Assembly (NCBI GenBank): GCA_965248995.1
Contig: CBDFKY010000005.1
Location: 1 to 64,000 of the forward strand
Direction: 5' to 3'
Source of the DNA: CBDFKY01 sp965248995
Lineage (GTDB): Bacteria; Pseudomonadota; Alphaproteobacteria; Rickettsiales; UBA998
DNA length: 64,000 nucleotides
The first letter of the stretch is position 1. Each line of letters begins with the position of its first letter. A model generated the notes under the pieces. The model ran no database searches. It was not told where the DNA came from and saw nothing but the letters and a program-made list of their open reading frames with translations. Of the stretch, positions 25,267 to 34,154 are shown in pieces. A program made the translations under genes and the position numbers.

Positions 25267-26286
25267 GTGAAAGCATCCCCGCCCCCGCTCTCGCAGCAGG
25301 TCATCATCATCACCGGCGCTTCCAGCGGTTTCGGTCGCGGTGCGGCGCTGGCTTTCGCCGCAAAAGGCGCTTCCGTCGTTCTCGTTGCACGAAGGGGAGC
25401 GTTACTTGAAGCGCTTGCGGTAGAATGCAAGGCAAACGGTGGTGATGCCTTGGCGTTTCCTGTGGACGTCAGCAGACGGGAAGAAACTAAAAAGGTAATG
25501 AATGCGGCAGTTGAACGGTTCGGGCGTATCGACACATGGATCAATAATGCCGGTGTGGGCGCCATTGGACAATTTGAAGACGTACCGATCATCGACCATG
25601 AACAGGTGCTCCGCACCAATTTGTTCGGCACATTATATGGCAGCTACGCTGCGATGCAAAATTTTCGCGTGAACGGAAGCTGAGTACTGATCAACGTAAG
25701 CTCCATGCTCGGCAGAATTCCGGCACCGTATTATGCTTCTTATGTCGCTTCCAAAAGTGGTGTGATCGGGCTTACCAGCACCCTTCCTTGGAACTGAAAC
25801 AGCAAACGGAAGCTGAGTACTGATCAACGTAAGCTCCATGCTCGGCAGAATTCCGGCACCGTATTATGCTTCTTATGTCGCTTCCAAAAGTGGTGTGATC
25901 GGGCTTACCAGCACCCTTCCTTGGAACTGAAACAGCAACCGGCAAACATCCATGTGTGCCTGGTGTTACCGATGGCCATGAATACGCCTTTTTTCGAACA
26001 TGCGGGAAATTACACCGGGCATAAAGCGGAGCCTATCCCGCCGGTCTATGACGCACAGAAAGTGGTGGAGACTCTGATACGCCTGGCGGAGGCACCGGAA
26101 GATGAGGTAGTTGTAGGGAGACCCGGCGTATTGGCTGAGCTGGCACATCGGGTGATGCCGCACTTGGCGGAAGCCATAGGCGCCAAGGACGTGCAGGCGG
26201 TACAAACGCAAGGCCCCGTGGCGCCCCATACGTCGGGGGCTGTGCACATACCCGTGATAAACGGTACCGGCTTACATAGCGATTAG
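25267..26286 (+). pseudogene. Short-chain dehydrogenase/reductase, broken by stop codon, frameshift and tandem duplication
   Basis: The GTG at 25267 opens an SDR: IIITGASSGFGRGAALAFAA (NAD(P) motif), VDVSRREETKKVM, WINNAGVGAIGQFED. After NFRVNGS the frame meets TGA at 25681 where the family expects Gly (GSGVLINVSS), so GGA to TGA is likely. The catalytic YVASK part (PYYASYVASKSGVIGLTSTL) then shifts frame at CCCTTCC near 25786, where one T appears lost. This segment is present twice because of a 133-bp tandem duplication. The C-terminus (LELKQQPANIHVCLVLPMAM to the stop at 26284-26286) is in the restored frame. The catalase-like gene follows by 30 bases. Confidence 0.85.
25672..25938. repeat. 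Perfect 133-bp tandem duplication inside the SDR pseudogene
   Basis: Copy 1 begins at 25672 and copy 2 at 25805, with the last repeated base at 25938. Both read AACGGAAGCTGAGTACTGAT ... GGAACTGAAACAGCAA without a mismatch, and share one base at the junction. Because 133 is not a multiple of 3, the duplication also shifts the reading frame. Complete identity means it is either recent or an assembly artefact. Confidence 0.95.
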
Positions 26287-26316
26287 ATCATTCAGTTTAA
26301 CGAATAAGGAGCATTC

Positions 26317-27420
26317 ATGATTACTTCCGTCACACCCTTGCGTTATACGCCCGACTGCGAACTTTTAGAGGCTGACGAGGCGGAAACGCTGGATAAGTTG
26401 CTGGAGACAATGTGCGCCATGCGGGAAAAAACCTATGCCGACTCCGGTCATCCGCTACGAAGCGTGCATGTCAAAAGTCACGGACTGCTGCAAGGCACGC
26501 TCGAAGTGTCGGCAGGCTTGCCGGAAATCTATGCGCAAGGACTTTTTGCCGTTCCTTCGCAGTATGATGTCGTCCTTCGCCTTTCCACTTCTCCCGGCGA
26601 TATGCTGCCGGATAAAATTTCCACCCCGCGTGGACTGGCGTTGAAAATCATCAACGTGCCGGGAGAACGGCTTGCGGGATCTGAGCAGGATACAACGCAG
26701 GATTTTCTCATGGTGAATTCGGGACCGACATTTCAAGTCAAAAGTCTGAAAGGATTTCTCACCAGTTTAAAGCCGCTAGCTGCGCTGACCGACAAGGCGG
26801 AAGGGTTGAAAGTGGCGGCTTCCACCGTGCTTCGCGGTATGGAAAAGGCGATCGAGAGCGTCAGAGGCACCAGCCCGAAGATCCGCAACATGGGTGGTGA
26901 ACCGGAACGACATCCCCTCGGTGAGACGTTTTTTACGCAAGCGCCGCTCCGCTTCGGCGATTACATTGCCAAATTATCGCTTGTCCCGGTATCACCGGAA
27001 CTGAAAGCGTTGACGGGTACCTTACTGGACATCCATAATGACCCACTGGCCATACGTCACGCGGTGCTGGAATTTTTCAATCACCACGGCGGCTCGTGGG
27101 AAATTCGCGCGCAGCTTTGCACGGATCTGGAATCCATGCCGGTTGAGGATTCCTCGGTGGAATGGCCGGAAGAAAAAAGCTCTTATGTTTCGGTAGCCAG
27201 ACTGCATGTTTCCCCGCAGGAGGCCTGGACTAAGACGCGTTCGGAACTGGTGGACGACCACATGTCGTTCAGCCCTTGGCATGGCATTGCCGCACACCGG
27301 CCGCTCGGCTCACTCATGCGAGCAAGGAAAACAGCTTACGCAGAATCCGCGCGCTTCCGCGCTTTACGTTTAGGTGATACACCTGAGGAACCAAAAACGT
27401 TGGAAACATTGCCCAGTTAA
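26317..27420 (+). CDS. Catalase-family (heme-binding) protein, 367 aa
   Basis: The protein belongs to the short catalase-related family. The distal His is in VHVKSHGLLQGTLEV (about 50-64), then TPRGLALKIINVPGERL, the Asn/Phe region FLMVNSGPTFQVKSLKGFL, and the proximal-type RARKTAYAESARFR (about 337-350) with Tyr as heme ligand. It lacks the long flanking domains of classical 480-residue catalases and has no signal peptide. It may detoxify H2O2 or organic peroxides. It follows the SDR pseudogene and is convergent with the HbpS/GlcG-like heme-binding gene, an association also known for HbpS next to catalase-peroxidase in Streptomyces. Confidence 0.85.
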   Translation: MITSVTPLRYTPDCELLEADEAETLDKLLETMCAMREKTYADSGHPLRSVHVKSHGLLQGTLEVSAGLPEIYAQGLFAVPSQYDVVLRLSTSPGDMLPDKISTPRGLALKIINVPGERLAGSEQDTTQDFLMVNSGPTFQVKSLKGFLTSLKPLAALTDKAEGLKVAASTVLRGMEKAIESVRGTSPKIRNMGGEPERHPLGETFFTQAPLRFGDYIAKLSLVPVSPELKALTGTLLDIHNDPLAIRHAVLEFFNHHGGSWEIRAQLCTDLESMPVEDSSVEWPEEKSSYVSVARLHVSPQEAWTKTRSELVDDHMSFSPWHGIAAHRPLGSLMRARKTAYAESARFRALRLGDTPEEPKTLETLPS

Positions 27421-27431
27421 ATTGGAAAAGA

Positions 27432-28151
27432 TTATTTTCCGTCCGCACTTGCACGGATTTCCTTGGCGACATTCTGTTCCTGAAGCCCGGTCGTCGGATG
27501 TCCGTAACCGGAACTGCTTTTACCAAGCATCCCGAAATCGTAGATGATGGCGTCGTTGTTGTCAGCCGTGATACCGGCCGGAACCTTACCGAATCCAAGC
27601 TCCTGCCGCACACGCCACGCAATGTTATGGTCTGCGCATGACGTATCACCCGACACTCCAAGAGCACCGATAAGGATGCCGCCATCATACAATGCCAGCC
27701 CCCCGCCGAATATGACAATACCGCTCGCTTTTTCCCAGATCATCGGATCTTGCGGCGTACCGTAAGAGGAAGCGTCACCGGCATACATGGTGGCGGTATC
27801 GACAGGATGGGTATTCATCAAGCCGAACAAGGGACCGCCAGGTTGGGTGCCGGCATAAAGATTGGCGGTGGAAAGAGCGAAATGTGGCAAGCTTAAGGCG
27901 TTTGCCGTGTTCGCTTTGGAAATCGCGATAACGCGGCTGCCCGGCCATTGGTCACCGGGTTCATCGCTCGAATAGCAGATGGCTTGCACGATACCAGTCC
28001 TATTGATGACTGCCGCCCACATATGGTTATCCAATCCACCATTCGTAGGGCCGCCGCAAGGTTTTATACTGCTGCGCAATACATTTCTCAGCATTTGGTG
28101 AGTGATAAGAAACGCAGCGTTCCCGATGTCGTTCATCTGTGTCAGAGGCAT
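27432..28151 (-). CDS. GlcG/HbpS-family (DUF336) putative heme-binding protein
   Basis: The 239-aa protein shows the HbpS/GlcG fold pattern: RVIAISKANTANALSL, then GPLFGLMNTHPVD, GIVIFGGGLALYDGGILIGA and LGVSGDTSCADHNIAWRVRQ (about 145-195). Family members such as Streptomyces HbpS bind heme and sense redox stress. No signal peptide is evident. It is unusually long, with an extra N-terminal part and C-terminal tail, compared with about 140-aa GlcG proteins. It ends 11 bases from the catalase-like gene (convergent) and lies downstream of an SDR gene on its own strand. Confidence 0.8.
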   Translation of the reverse strand: MPLTQMNDIGNAAFLITHQMLRNVLRSSIKPCGGPTNGGLDNHMWAAVINRTGIVQAICYSSDEPGDQWPGSRVIAISKANTANALSLPHFALSTANLYAGTQPGGPLFGLMNTHPVDTATMYAGDASSYGTPQDPMIWEKASGIVIFGGGLALYDGGILIGALGVSGDTSCADHNIAWRVRQELGFGKVPAGITADNNDAIIYDFGMLGKSSSGYGHPTTGLQEQNVAKEIRASADGK

Positions 28152-28191
28152 GGTAAATTTCCTTTCTAATAGTTATGCGGGCTTTCCACGT

Positions 28192-29028
28192 TTAAGCATC
28201 AACCGATTTTTTTGCTATTTCTTCATTCGCACTGCCTGGCTTTGTCTGCTTTGCGTTCATCGAAGCCTTCATCGTTTCGGGAATCATATCGCTCACCATG
28301 CCTTGCAGACGGCTCATGAACGGTCCGCCGAACTGATGATCCTTGTCATCCATCAACGCATTGAAACCCTGCTCGGCAACCAGCGCCGGATCATCCTTTT
28401 TCGCCTGGCCAACCTTGGTATCCATCATATGGCCGCGCTCGAAAAATTCGGTATCAGTGGCATTCGGCTGCAGGGCGGTGATCTTAATGCCTTTATCCCT
28501 CATCTCGAAGCGTAGTCCCTCCGCCAGATTTTGCACGAACGCCTTGGTGGCGGAATACACCGCCTGATACGGAGAAGGCATATTGGCGACGATAGAAGAA
28601 GTGAATAGGATACGCCCGCCTTCCGCGCGTTTCAACATGCGTTGAATGCTGCGTTTCGCCAGATGCGCGGTTGAGGCGACATTGAGGTAGATCATATCCA
28701 GCTCTTCCTGCAGGTCGTTCTGCTCAAACGCACCACCGACGCCGACCCCGGCATTGATAGCAATAGCGGCTACGGAGCGGCCTGTCTGGTCGATGAATGC
28801 ACAAAGCTTTTCCACTTCATCGAATTGCCGTAAATCCACGCGGATGGATTGGATGGAAACATCGGAGAATTCCTGCTGAATGGTTTTTGCAGCGCTTTCA
28901 ATATCATTTTCAGCGGCGATAATCACATCGTAATCGTGTTTGGCGAACTGGCGGGCGAGGTGATAACCGATACCGCTGGAAGCGCCGGTAACGACAGCCA
29001 AAGGGCGTGGGGAAACGGAATTATTCAT
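28192..29028 (-). CDS. Short-chain dehydrogenase/reductase, intact, 278 aa
   Basis: This classical SDR has cofactor motif VVTGASSGIGYHLARQFA (about 12-29), INAGVGVGGAFEQNDLQEEL, catalytic Ser in ILFTSSIVANMPSPYQ, and YSATKAFVQNLAEGLR (YxxxK). The C-terminal 50 residues (FGGPFMSRLQGMVSDMIPET) extend beyond the core. The substrate cannot be inferred. It lies between the HbpS-like and zinc alcohol dehydrogenase genes on the same strand, 18 bases from the latter, so the group probably forms a redox or stress operon. It is intact, unlike the broken SDR at 25.3 kb, and not the same sequence. Confidence 0.9.
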   Translation of the reverse strand: MNNSVSPRPLAVVTGASSGIGYHLARQFAKHDYDVIIAAENDIESAAKTIQQEFSDVSIQSIRVDLRQFDEVEKLCAFIDQTGRSVAAIAINAGVGVGGAFEQNDLQEELDMIYLNVASTAHLAKRSIQRMLKRAEGGRILFTSSIVANMPSPYQAVYSATKAFVQNLAEGLRFEMRDKGIKITALQPNATDTEFFERGHMMDTKVGQAKKDDPALVAEQGFNALMDDKDHQFGGPFMSRLQGMVSDMIPETMKASMNAKQTKPGSANEEIAKKSVDA

Positions 29029-29046
29029 AAAAAATCTCCTGAATGA

Positions 29047-30228
29047 TTAGTGGTTGTGAATGACGACTTTGACGCAGCCGTCTTGTTTGTCGCGGAACAT
29101 CTTGTAAGCGTCCGGCGCTTCGTCAAGCGTGATACGGTGGGTAATGATGAATGAAGGGTCGATCTCGCCCGTCACGATTTTGTTCATCAGGGTCGGCAGA
29201 TAACGGTGCACATGTGTCTGTCCCGATTTCACCGTCAACCCCTTGCCGACGATTTTGCCGATCGGGAACTCGTCCATATAGCCCATATAGACGCCCGGAA
29301 TGGAAACATTACCGGCGCAGCGGCAGCAATGAATCGCTTCGCGCACTACGTGCGGACGGTCGGTGCCAAGCATGGTCAGGGTTTTGACCTTGTCCAGCAC
29401 CGCATCGAACGAACCATGCGGATAGGCTTCCGTGCCGACCGCGTCGATACAGCGATCCGGTCCCCGTCCCCCGGTCATTTCCATCAGCCGCTCATACACC
29501 CCGCCCTTTTCTTTCATGAAGTCGATCACTTCCGCCTTGCCTGCGGATGCGGCAAGTGCCAGACGCTCAGGCACATGGTCGATCGCGATGACGCGACCCG
29601 CGCCCAGCATCCACGCGCTTTGAATGGTGAACTGCCCGACCGGGCCGCAGCCCCATACCGCCACCGTATCACCCGGCTCGATTTCCGCATTTTCCGCTGC
29701 CATATAACCCGTCGGGAAAATATCGGTTAGAAACACCACCTGTTCATCAGTGACGCCTTCCGGCACTTTATATGGTCCGACATCCGCGAACGGAACCCTG
29801 ATATATTCCGCTTGTCCTCCTGGAAAGCCACCGAACATGTGCGAATAACCGAACAGGGCGGAAGGCGAATGCCCCATCAGTTTGATCGCCTGATCTTTGT
29901 TGGGGTTGGAGACTTCGCAACAGGAAGTAAAACCTTTTTTGCAGAAGAAACATTCTCCGCAGGCGATGGTAAACGGTACAACCACCCGGTCTCCGATGGA
30001 GAGGTTCTTCACCTCCGCGCCGAGCTCCACCACTTCTCCCATAAATTCATGACCGAGAATGTCACCAGCCTTCATGGTAGGCACATACCCATCCAAAATA
30101 TGCAGATCAGAGCCGCAAATCGCCGTTGTGGTAATTTTGATGATGGCATCGCGAGGATGCAGGATTTTTGGATCAGCAACTTTCTCCACGCGAACATCGC
30201 CTTTGCCGTGCCAGGTCAGTGCTTTCAT
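29047..30228 (-). CDS. Zinc-dependent alcohol dehydrogenase (formaldehyde-dehydrogenase-like MDR)
   Basis: The 393-aa MDR protein has catalytic-zinc ligands in TAICGSDLH and DILGHEFMGEVVELG, four structural-zinc cysteines in IACGECFFCKKGFTSCC, and Rossmann motif VAVWGCGPVGQFTIQSA (about 187-203). The long central insert (DRCIDAVGTEAYPHGSFDAV) and MLGTDRP region resemble glutathione-independent formaldehyde dehydrogenase relatives rather than class III ADH. It should oxidise an alcohol or aldehyde with NAD+. It is the first gene of a minus-strand cluster ADH-SDR-HbpS-like. Confidence 0.9.
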   Translation of the reverse strand: MKALTWHGKGDVRVEKVADPKILHPRDAIIKITTTAICGSDLHILDGYVPTMKAGDILGHEFMGEVVELGAEVKNLSIGDRVVVPFTIACGECFFCKKGFTSCCEVSNPNKDQAIKLMGHSPSALFGYSHMFGGFPGGQAEYIRVPFADVGPYKVPEGVTDEQVVFLTDIFPTGYMAAENAEIEPGDTVAVWGCGPVGQFTIQSAWMLGAGRVIAIDHVPERLALAASAGKAEVIDFMKEKGGVYERLMEMTGGRGPDRCIDAVGTEAYPHGSFDAVLDKVKTLTMLGTDRPHVVREAIHCCRCAGNVSIPGVYMGYMDEFPIGKIVGKGLTVKSGQTHVHRYLPTLMNKIVTGEIDPSFIITHRITLDEAPDAYKMFRDKQDGCVKVVIHNH

Positions 30229-30344
30229 AATTACTCCGTTTGTTACTCTATAAAGAAAACGCAGACTATGAAAAATGATCTTAGAAAACGAGGCGGGAAA
30301 AATGTAATCTTATAAGGATCGTATGATTTTTGAAATCCTTGAGT

Positions 30345-30983
30345 TCAATGCAGCGCTTCAAGATAGAGATTAGGCTTCGGTTTCAGTCGTAAAGGTCTGC
30401 CGTCGGAAGCGGTATCACCTCCCCCTAATATGACAGGCACCAGACTGTCAAACGATTTACCCAGCGCCGATGCCTGCTTGCGGATAATATCGCCATTACG
30501 GTCCGTCACTACGGCTATTTTCTCTCCCGCATCGCTGCGCGCTTGAAAAAATGCTTCCGCGTCAGGGATCAGCCCGAAATTTCCTGAGGTTTCCACCAGG
30601 GAATTATAACTGTTCGGATTATCCGGATTTTGATACATATCGAAAAAAAGCGAGCCTTTCGCCTTATCCAGCGGAACGCCGGGTTCCATGGTTTCTTCCA
30701 GCAGCTTCTGCAGAGCGAAGCCTGCCGAATAAATGCCTTCCCCTTCCAAACAGCCGGACGCTTTAAATGCATTTTCATCCATCCGTGCGAGGCGGTCGGC
30801 CACGTATTCCAGTATGACGCGATTTTCTGCGCCGGCTCTTTCCATCGCATCCGCGACACATTGCCTTGCACATCCCAGCACATTGGTTTTTTCCACTAAC
30901 GTATCGTCAAAGTCGATCAACCAGATATAGTCATTCCGATTAAAAACCGTACGGTTTTTGCCGGATAAAATGACTATAACCAT
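30345..30983 (-). CDS. HAD-superfamily hydrolase, probably truncated; N-terminus encoded by a palindromic repeat
   Basis: The frame begins MVIVILSGKNRTVFNRNDY, translated entirely from palindromic element sequence, and then enters a HAD fold: motif I WLIDFDDTLVE, motif II-like VVTDRNGD, and the motif III lysine in RLKPKPN. It stops at LEAL-H, right where the motif IV acidic residues should follow, so an essential metal-binding part is missing. With 212 aa it is shorter than typical members. The genuine start was probably replaced when the repeat inserted. It may be a pseudogene or a repurposed fragment; phosphatase activity is doubtful. Confidence 0.65.
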   Translation of the reverse strand: MVIVILSGKNRTVFNRNDYIWLIDFDDTLVEKTNVLGCARQCVADAMERAGAENRVILEYVADRLARMDENAFKASGCLEGEGIYSAGFALQKLLEETMEPGVPLDKAKGSLFFDMYQNPDNPNSYNSLVETSGNFGLIPDAEAFFQARSDAGEKIAVVTDRNGDIIRKQASALGKSFDSLVPVILGGGDTASDGRPLRLKPKPNLYLEALH

Positions 30984-31042
30984 ATATTTTATAGTGTTTT
31001 TATCCGAAAATTTCCGTACGGAAATTATTCGGAAACACTATA
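30926..31042 (-). repeat. 117-bp paired palindromic element, copy 1 (MITE/RPE-like)
   Basis: Two 53-bp imperfect palindromes lie 11 bases apart. One spans 30926-30978, with ends TATAGTCATT/AATGACTATA centred on CCGTACGG. The other spans 30990-31042, with ends TATAGTGTTT/AAACACTATA centred on the same CCGTACGG. A second copy in inverted orientation lies at 34155-34271. There is no transposase inside. The left palindrome and spacer encode the first about 19 codons of the HAD-like ORF. Confidence 0.85.
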
Positions 31043-31077
31043 GTGACGGCTTCAGGTAAAAGGGGATGCGGCATACG

Positions 31078-33945
31078 CTATAACGCTCGCTTCCGCAAAT
31101 TCTCTATCGTCGGCTGCAGCTCAGGCTCCACGACGATCGGTTCAGGTCTGTCATGCTGTTTATGATAATTGCGTGTGGCAAGAACGGCGGGAACGACACC
31201 GGCTTTTATCGCTAGCGTACCGTCCGGTTTGACCAGTTCCCCCCGCTCCAGAAGAAAGGCGAGCCTTTGCGATTCTTCTTTAGGTATGGTGAGAAAATCA
31301 TCGGACTGCAGTGTCGTACCGTCAGGGAGCAGTAAAGGACTATCCAGCCGCAGCGCGAGGATTTCATCACCCTGAACGGACACGAGCCGGGCAGGTTCGC
31401 TCAGCAAACGCGAAAATATTCCCTGCATTTCTTGCTGCGTTACAGGAACCAGAGTATAAGCATTGTTGAAATAATCGACCTGTGTACCATAGACCGGGAA
31501 ATTGGCCACCGCTACCTGCTGTTCGCTTCCCGCTACGTAGGCTTCGCTATTGAGCTGGGATTGCAGCTGGGATGTTTTAACGCCCTCACCATTTTCCATC
31601 GTCACCAGCGTTTCACTGCGTAAAAAGAGGCTGTAATCGTCTTTTCCACTTTCATCGAATGTGTGCAAGGCTTCTTTTATCGCTTCAAGGTCACGTTCCC
31701 CGCAGGCAATAAATCCGTAGGGCGGTACGGAGCGGAAGCCGCCCCTGTTGTTCGGTAATCTGAAATCATCGGAATCCATCAACTGAAGAGCTACCTTGGC
31801 GCTTTCAGGTTTCGGAGTTACCGTGATGAACGGCGGCTCCTCCGCGGTTACGGCATAATCCTGGCCGATATCTTTCATCATATGCTGGTTCAGTGAAATA
31901 CCCACTCCCTGCAGGATACCCGTTTCCTTCAATGTCGCAATCGCCTCTTCACGTGAAGCTTTCGTTGGATAATAGCGCGCTTCAAACACCAGAGCAATAT
32001 TTTCTCCCATGGTTGAGAGATCGTAGACGGATTTGACGATGCCGGGCTGGTCGGGGCTTTCCTGCCGTATCTGCACACCGCGAGGAAAATTTTCATCTGC
32101 ATGATCGCCAAAATTGTAGACGACGTTATCTACGTCCTTCACCCAGCGGGAACCTTTTTCCACCAGCTGGCGCAGCAACTCCACATATTTTTCCGCATCG
32201 ATATGCTCGATGAGCGCAGGTGCAGGCCGTTTATCCTTCGCCTGTTCCTGCAACTCGACCGTTATCCGCTCGACAGTGGAGGCGATGGTTTCATTTTCAA
32301 CCGTCACCTGATGGGCAAGCAGTCCCCGCAGCAGGAATTCCGCTTTCGTGCCTCCGCCGAGGGCCTTCTCCAGCGCCGGCCATTGCCCCGCTTCCACATG
32401 AAACGTTACTTTTCCCGTTTCATTTTTGGAAAGAGCGGCAAGCGCCTCGCCTTCCTCATTTTGAAACAGCATCGACCTGCTTTCCGACACATGCGATAAC
32501 AGATTCCCCGCCACCTGTTCCGGCGTGGAGTTGCGTTTTAACGCGGCCGCATTGTGCGCCGTAGGGTCGAGCGTCGCTTTTTCACAGTAATCGATCAGTA
32601 TATCGGGCCTGTATACCGTGATCCTGTCCGGAGTCGCGGGGTCGAACGTGAACGCCGGAACAGGCTCGGCGCCTCTTTCCACATCGGTGCTGAACACCTG
32701 CACTTCGTAGCCGCTGTTTATCGAATCCAGCAACAGCCATGGCTGATGCGTATGACCGAGAATAAGACCATGGCTCGGCATGAATCGTCCCGTTTCCTGA
32801 CCGCGCTCATACGAGCTTTGCAGCGTGGTCTCCACAGGCAACGTGGCATTCGCGATGATAACGCGTGTGTCCCCCGTACTGGCCACGTCACGCATCCAGC
32901 GGCTGGAACGCAATATGTCCATAACGAGATCAGGCGCACTGCCGCTGCGCGCTTTTTCCTGCCAGCGCTCCGCGATACCGTCAAAAATGAGGGAGCTTTC
33001 CGCATGGGTGAGAGAGCCGAAAAGTTCGGAGGTCTGGTGCTCCGGCTCCATCAGGAACCCTTTGTAAAAATCGGGATTCATCATTACGGCGTCATGACTG
33101 CCTGACATTTCCTGTTCCATGATATGCTCACGCAACAGACTTTTTCGACTCGCCGGAGCGCCGGTAATCAAGATGGATTTTCGCATGTCGGCAGGGTGCA
33201 GCGTCAGAAAATCCAGATGTTCGCTCAAGGCAAGTCTGCCCGGATTTTCCTGCGTTCCTAATGCCCCGGCGATCATTTCACTCATGTATGCGCGCGTTTT
33301 TTCCTGGAACAGGCGTTCCGTGGCAATCTCCAGAATGATGCCTTCCCGGTCAGTTTCCATAATATGAATCAGTCTTTCCAATTGCGACAGACGCACCCGT
33401 TCTTTCGCGACCGACGCTTCATTGGAAACGCCTGTGTCCCATTCTGCGATTTTTGTATTTAGAATATCCGCCTGCTCCCGGTATTTTTCCAAGCTTTTAT
33501 CGAACGTTTCACCGGTTTGGGCATATTTATCGGCGTATTCCGGTCCTTTAAACGGTCGCTGCCGCAGGCTTTCGCGAATATCCGCACGCAAGCTATCAAA
33601 ATAGGATGCTTCCTTTTGTACTACCGGCAAAATCTCATTCCGGTACAGGTTGCGCACGGACGCCTGGTACGCTTCTTCACCGTCAAATTTAACGGTGGTC
33701 GCAAGTGCGATTGCCGTTTCATGCAATGCCAGCCTTTCCGGCGTAAAAGGATTGAAATCCTGTCCCAGCACGTCACGAAACAGTTCCAGTCGCTTTTTTA
33801 TATCTATAGAGCCCCGAGTGCTCAAATTATCCTGCATTGTCAGCGTATAGTTCGCGGGATCGTAAATTGTAGGTTCCAGGTCTGCAGGCAGGCCAAGAAA
33901 ATTATTTTCGTCGATACTCGGGACATACCAGCCGACATTAATCAT
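31078..33945 (-). CDS. Large zeta-toxin-like protein, 955 aa (toxin/effector candidate)
   Basis: Residues about 255-435 resemble zeta-toxin kinases: a P-loop SILITGAPASRKSLLREHI (262-269 reads GAPASRKS, with Arg where most P-loops have Gly), a nucleotide/sugar-binding-like MMNPDFYKGFL (about 288-298), AESSLIFDGIAERW, and YERGQETGRFMPSHGLILGH. Zeta toxins phosphorylate UDP-GlcNAc or related substrates and usually pair with an epsilon antitoxin. None is adjacent here. Residues 1-250 are helical and charged, and 450-955 match nothing I know. No signal peptide is present. The gene stands alone between two inverted palindromic elements, which suggests a mobile cassette. An inactive kinase or a secreted effector are alternatives. 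Confidence 0.65.
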   Translation of the reverse strand: MINVGWYVPSIDENNFLGLPADLEPTIYDPANYTLTMQDNLSTRGSIDIKKRLELFRDVLGQDFNPFTPERLALHETAIALATTVKFDGEEAYQASVRNLYRNEILPVVQKEASYFDSLRADIRESLRQRPFKGPEYADKYAQTGETFDKSLEKYREQADILNTKIAEWDTGVSNEASVAKERVRLSQLERLIHIMETDREGIILEIATERLFQEKTRAYMSEMIAGALGTQENPGRLALSEHLDFLTLHPADMRKSILITGAPASRKSLLREHIMEQEMSGSHDAVMMNPDFYKGFLMEPEHQTSELFGSLTHAESSLIFDGIAERWQEKARSGSAPDLVMDILRSSRWMRDVASTGDTRVIIANATLPVETTLQSSYERGQETGRFMPSHGLILGHTHQPWLLLDSINSGYEVQVFSTDVERGAEPVPAFTFDPATPDRITVYRPDILIDYCEKATLDPTAHNAAALKRNSTPEQVAGNLLSHVSESRSMLFQNEEGEALAALSKNETGKVTFHVEAGQWPALEKALGGGTKAEFLLRGLLAHQVTVENETIASTVERITVELQEQAKDKRPAPALIEHIDAEKYVELLRQLVEKGSRWVKDVDNVVYNFGDHADENFPRGVQIRQESPDQPGIVKSVYDLSTMGENIALVFEARYYPTKASREEAIATLKETGILQGVGISLNQHMMKDIGQDYAVTAEEPPFITVTPKPESAKVALQLMDSDDFRLPNNRGGFRSVPPYGFIACGERDLEAIKEALHTFDESGKDDYSLFLRSETLVTMENGEGVKTSQLQSQLNSEAYVAGSEQQVAVANFPVYGTQVDYFNNAYTLVPVTQQEMQGIFSRLLSEPARLVSVQGDEILALRLDSPLLLPDGTTLQSDDFLTIPKEESQRLAFLLERGELVKPDGTLAIKAGVVPAVLATRNYHKQHDRPEPIVVEPELQPTIENLRKRAL

Positions 33946-34154
33946 TATATTACCATAAGACTTTAATGGTTAATATAATTCTAACGTAAAAGTAAGTCCA
34001 GCAATATTGCATTTTCGCTAATTTCAGATTCGAATATATTAAAGTGTAAGCGTTACGCTCAATTCGGAGTCAGCCTTTGCCCTAGAGCAGTTATCTTATG
34101 ACACCCGATCAAAACACCTGAAAAGTGTTTTCGTATGGCTACAGTTCCCTACGT

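Noticed and set aside
34111..34131. Hairpin AAAACAC/GTGTTTT as a terminator
   Set aside because: The stem is A/T rich and short, without a following T-run; it was kept only as a remark.
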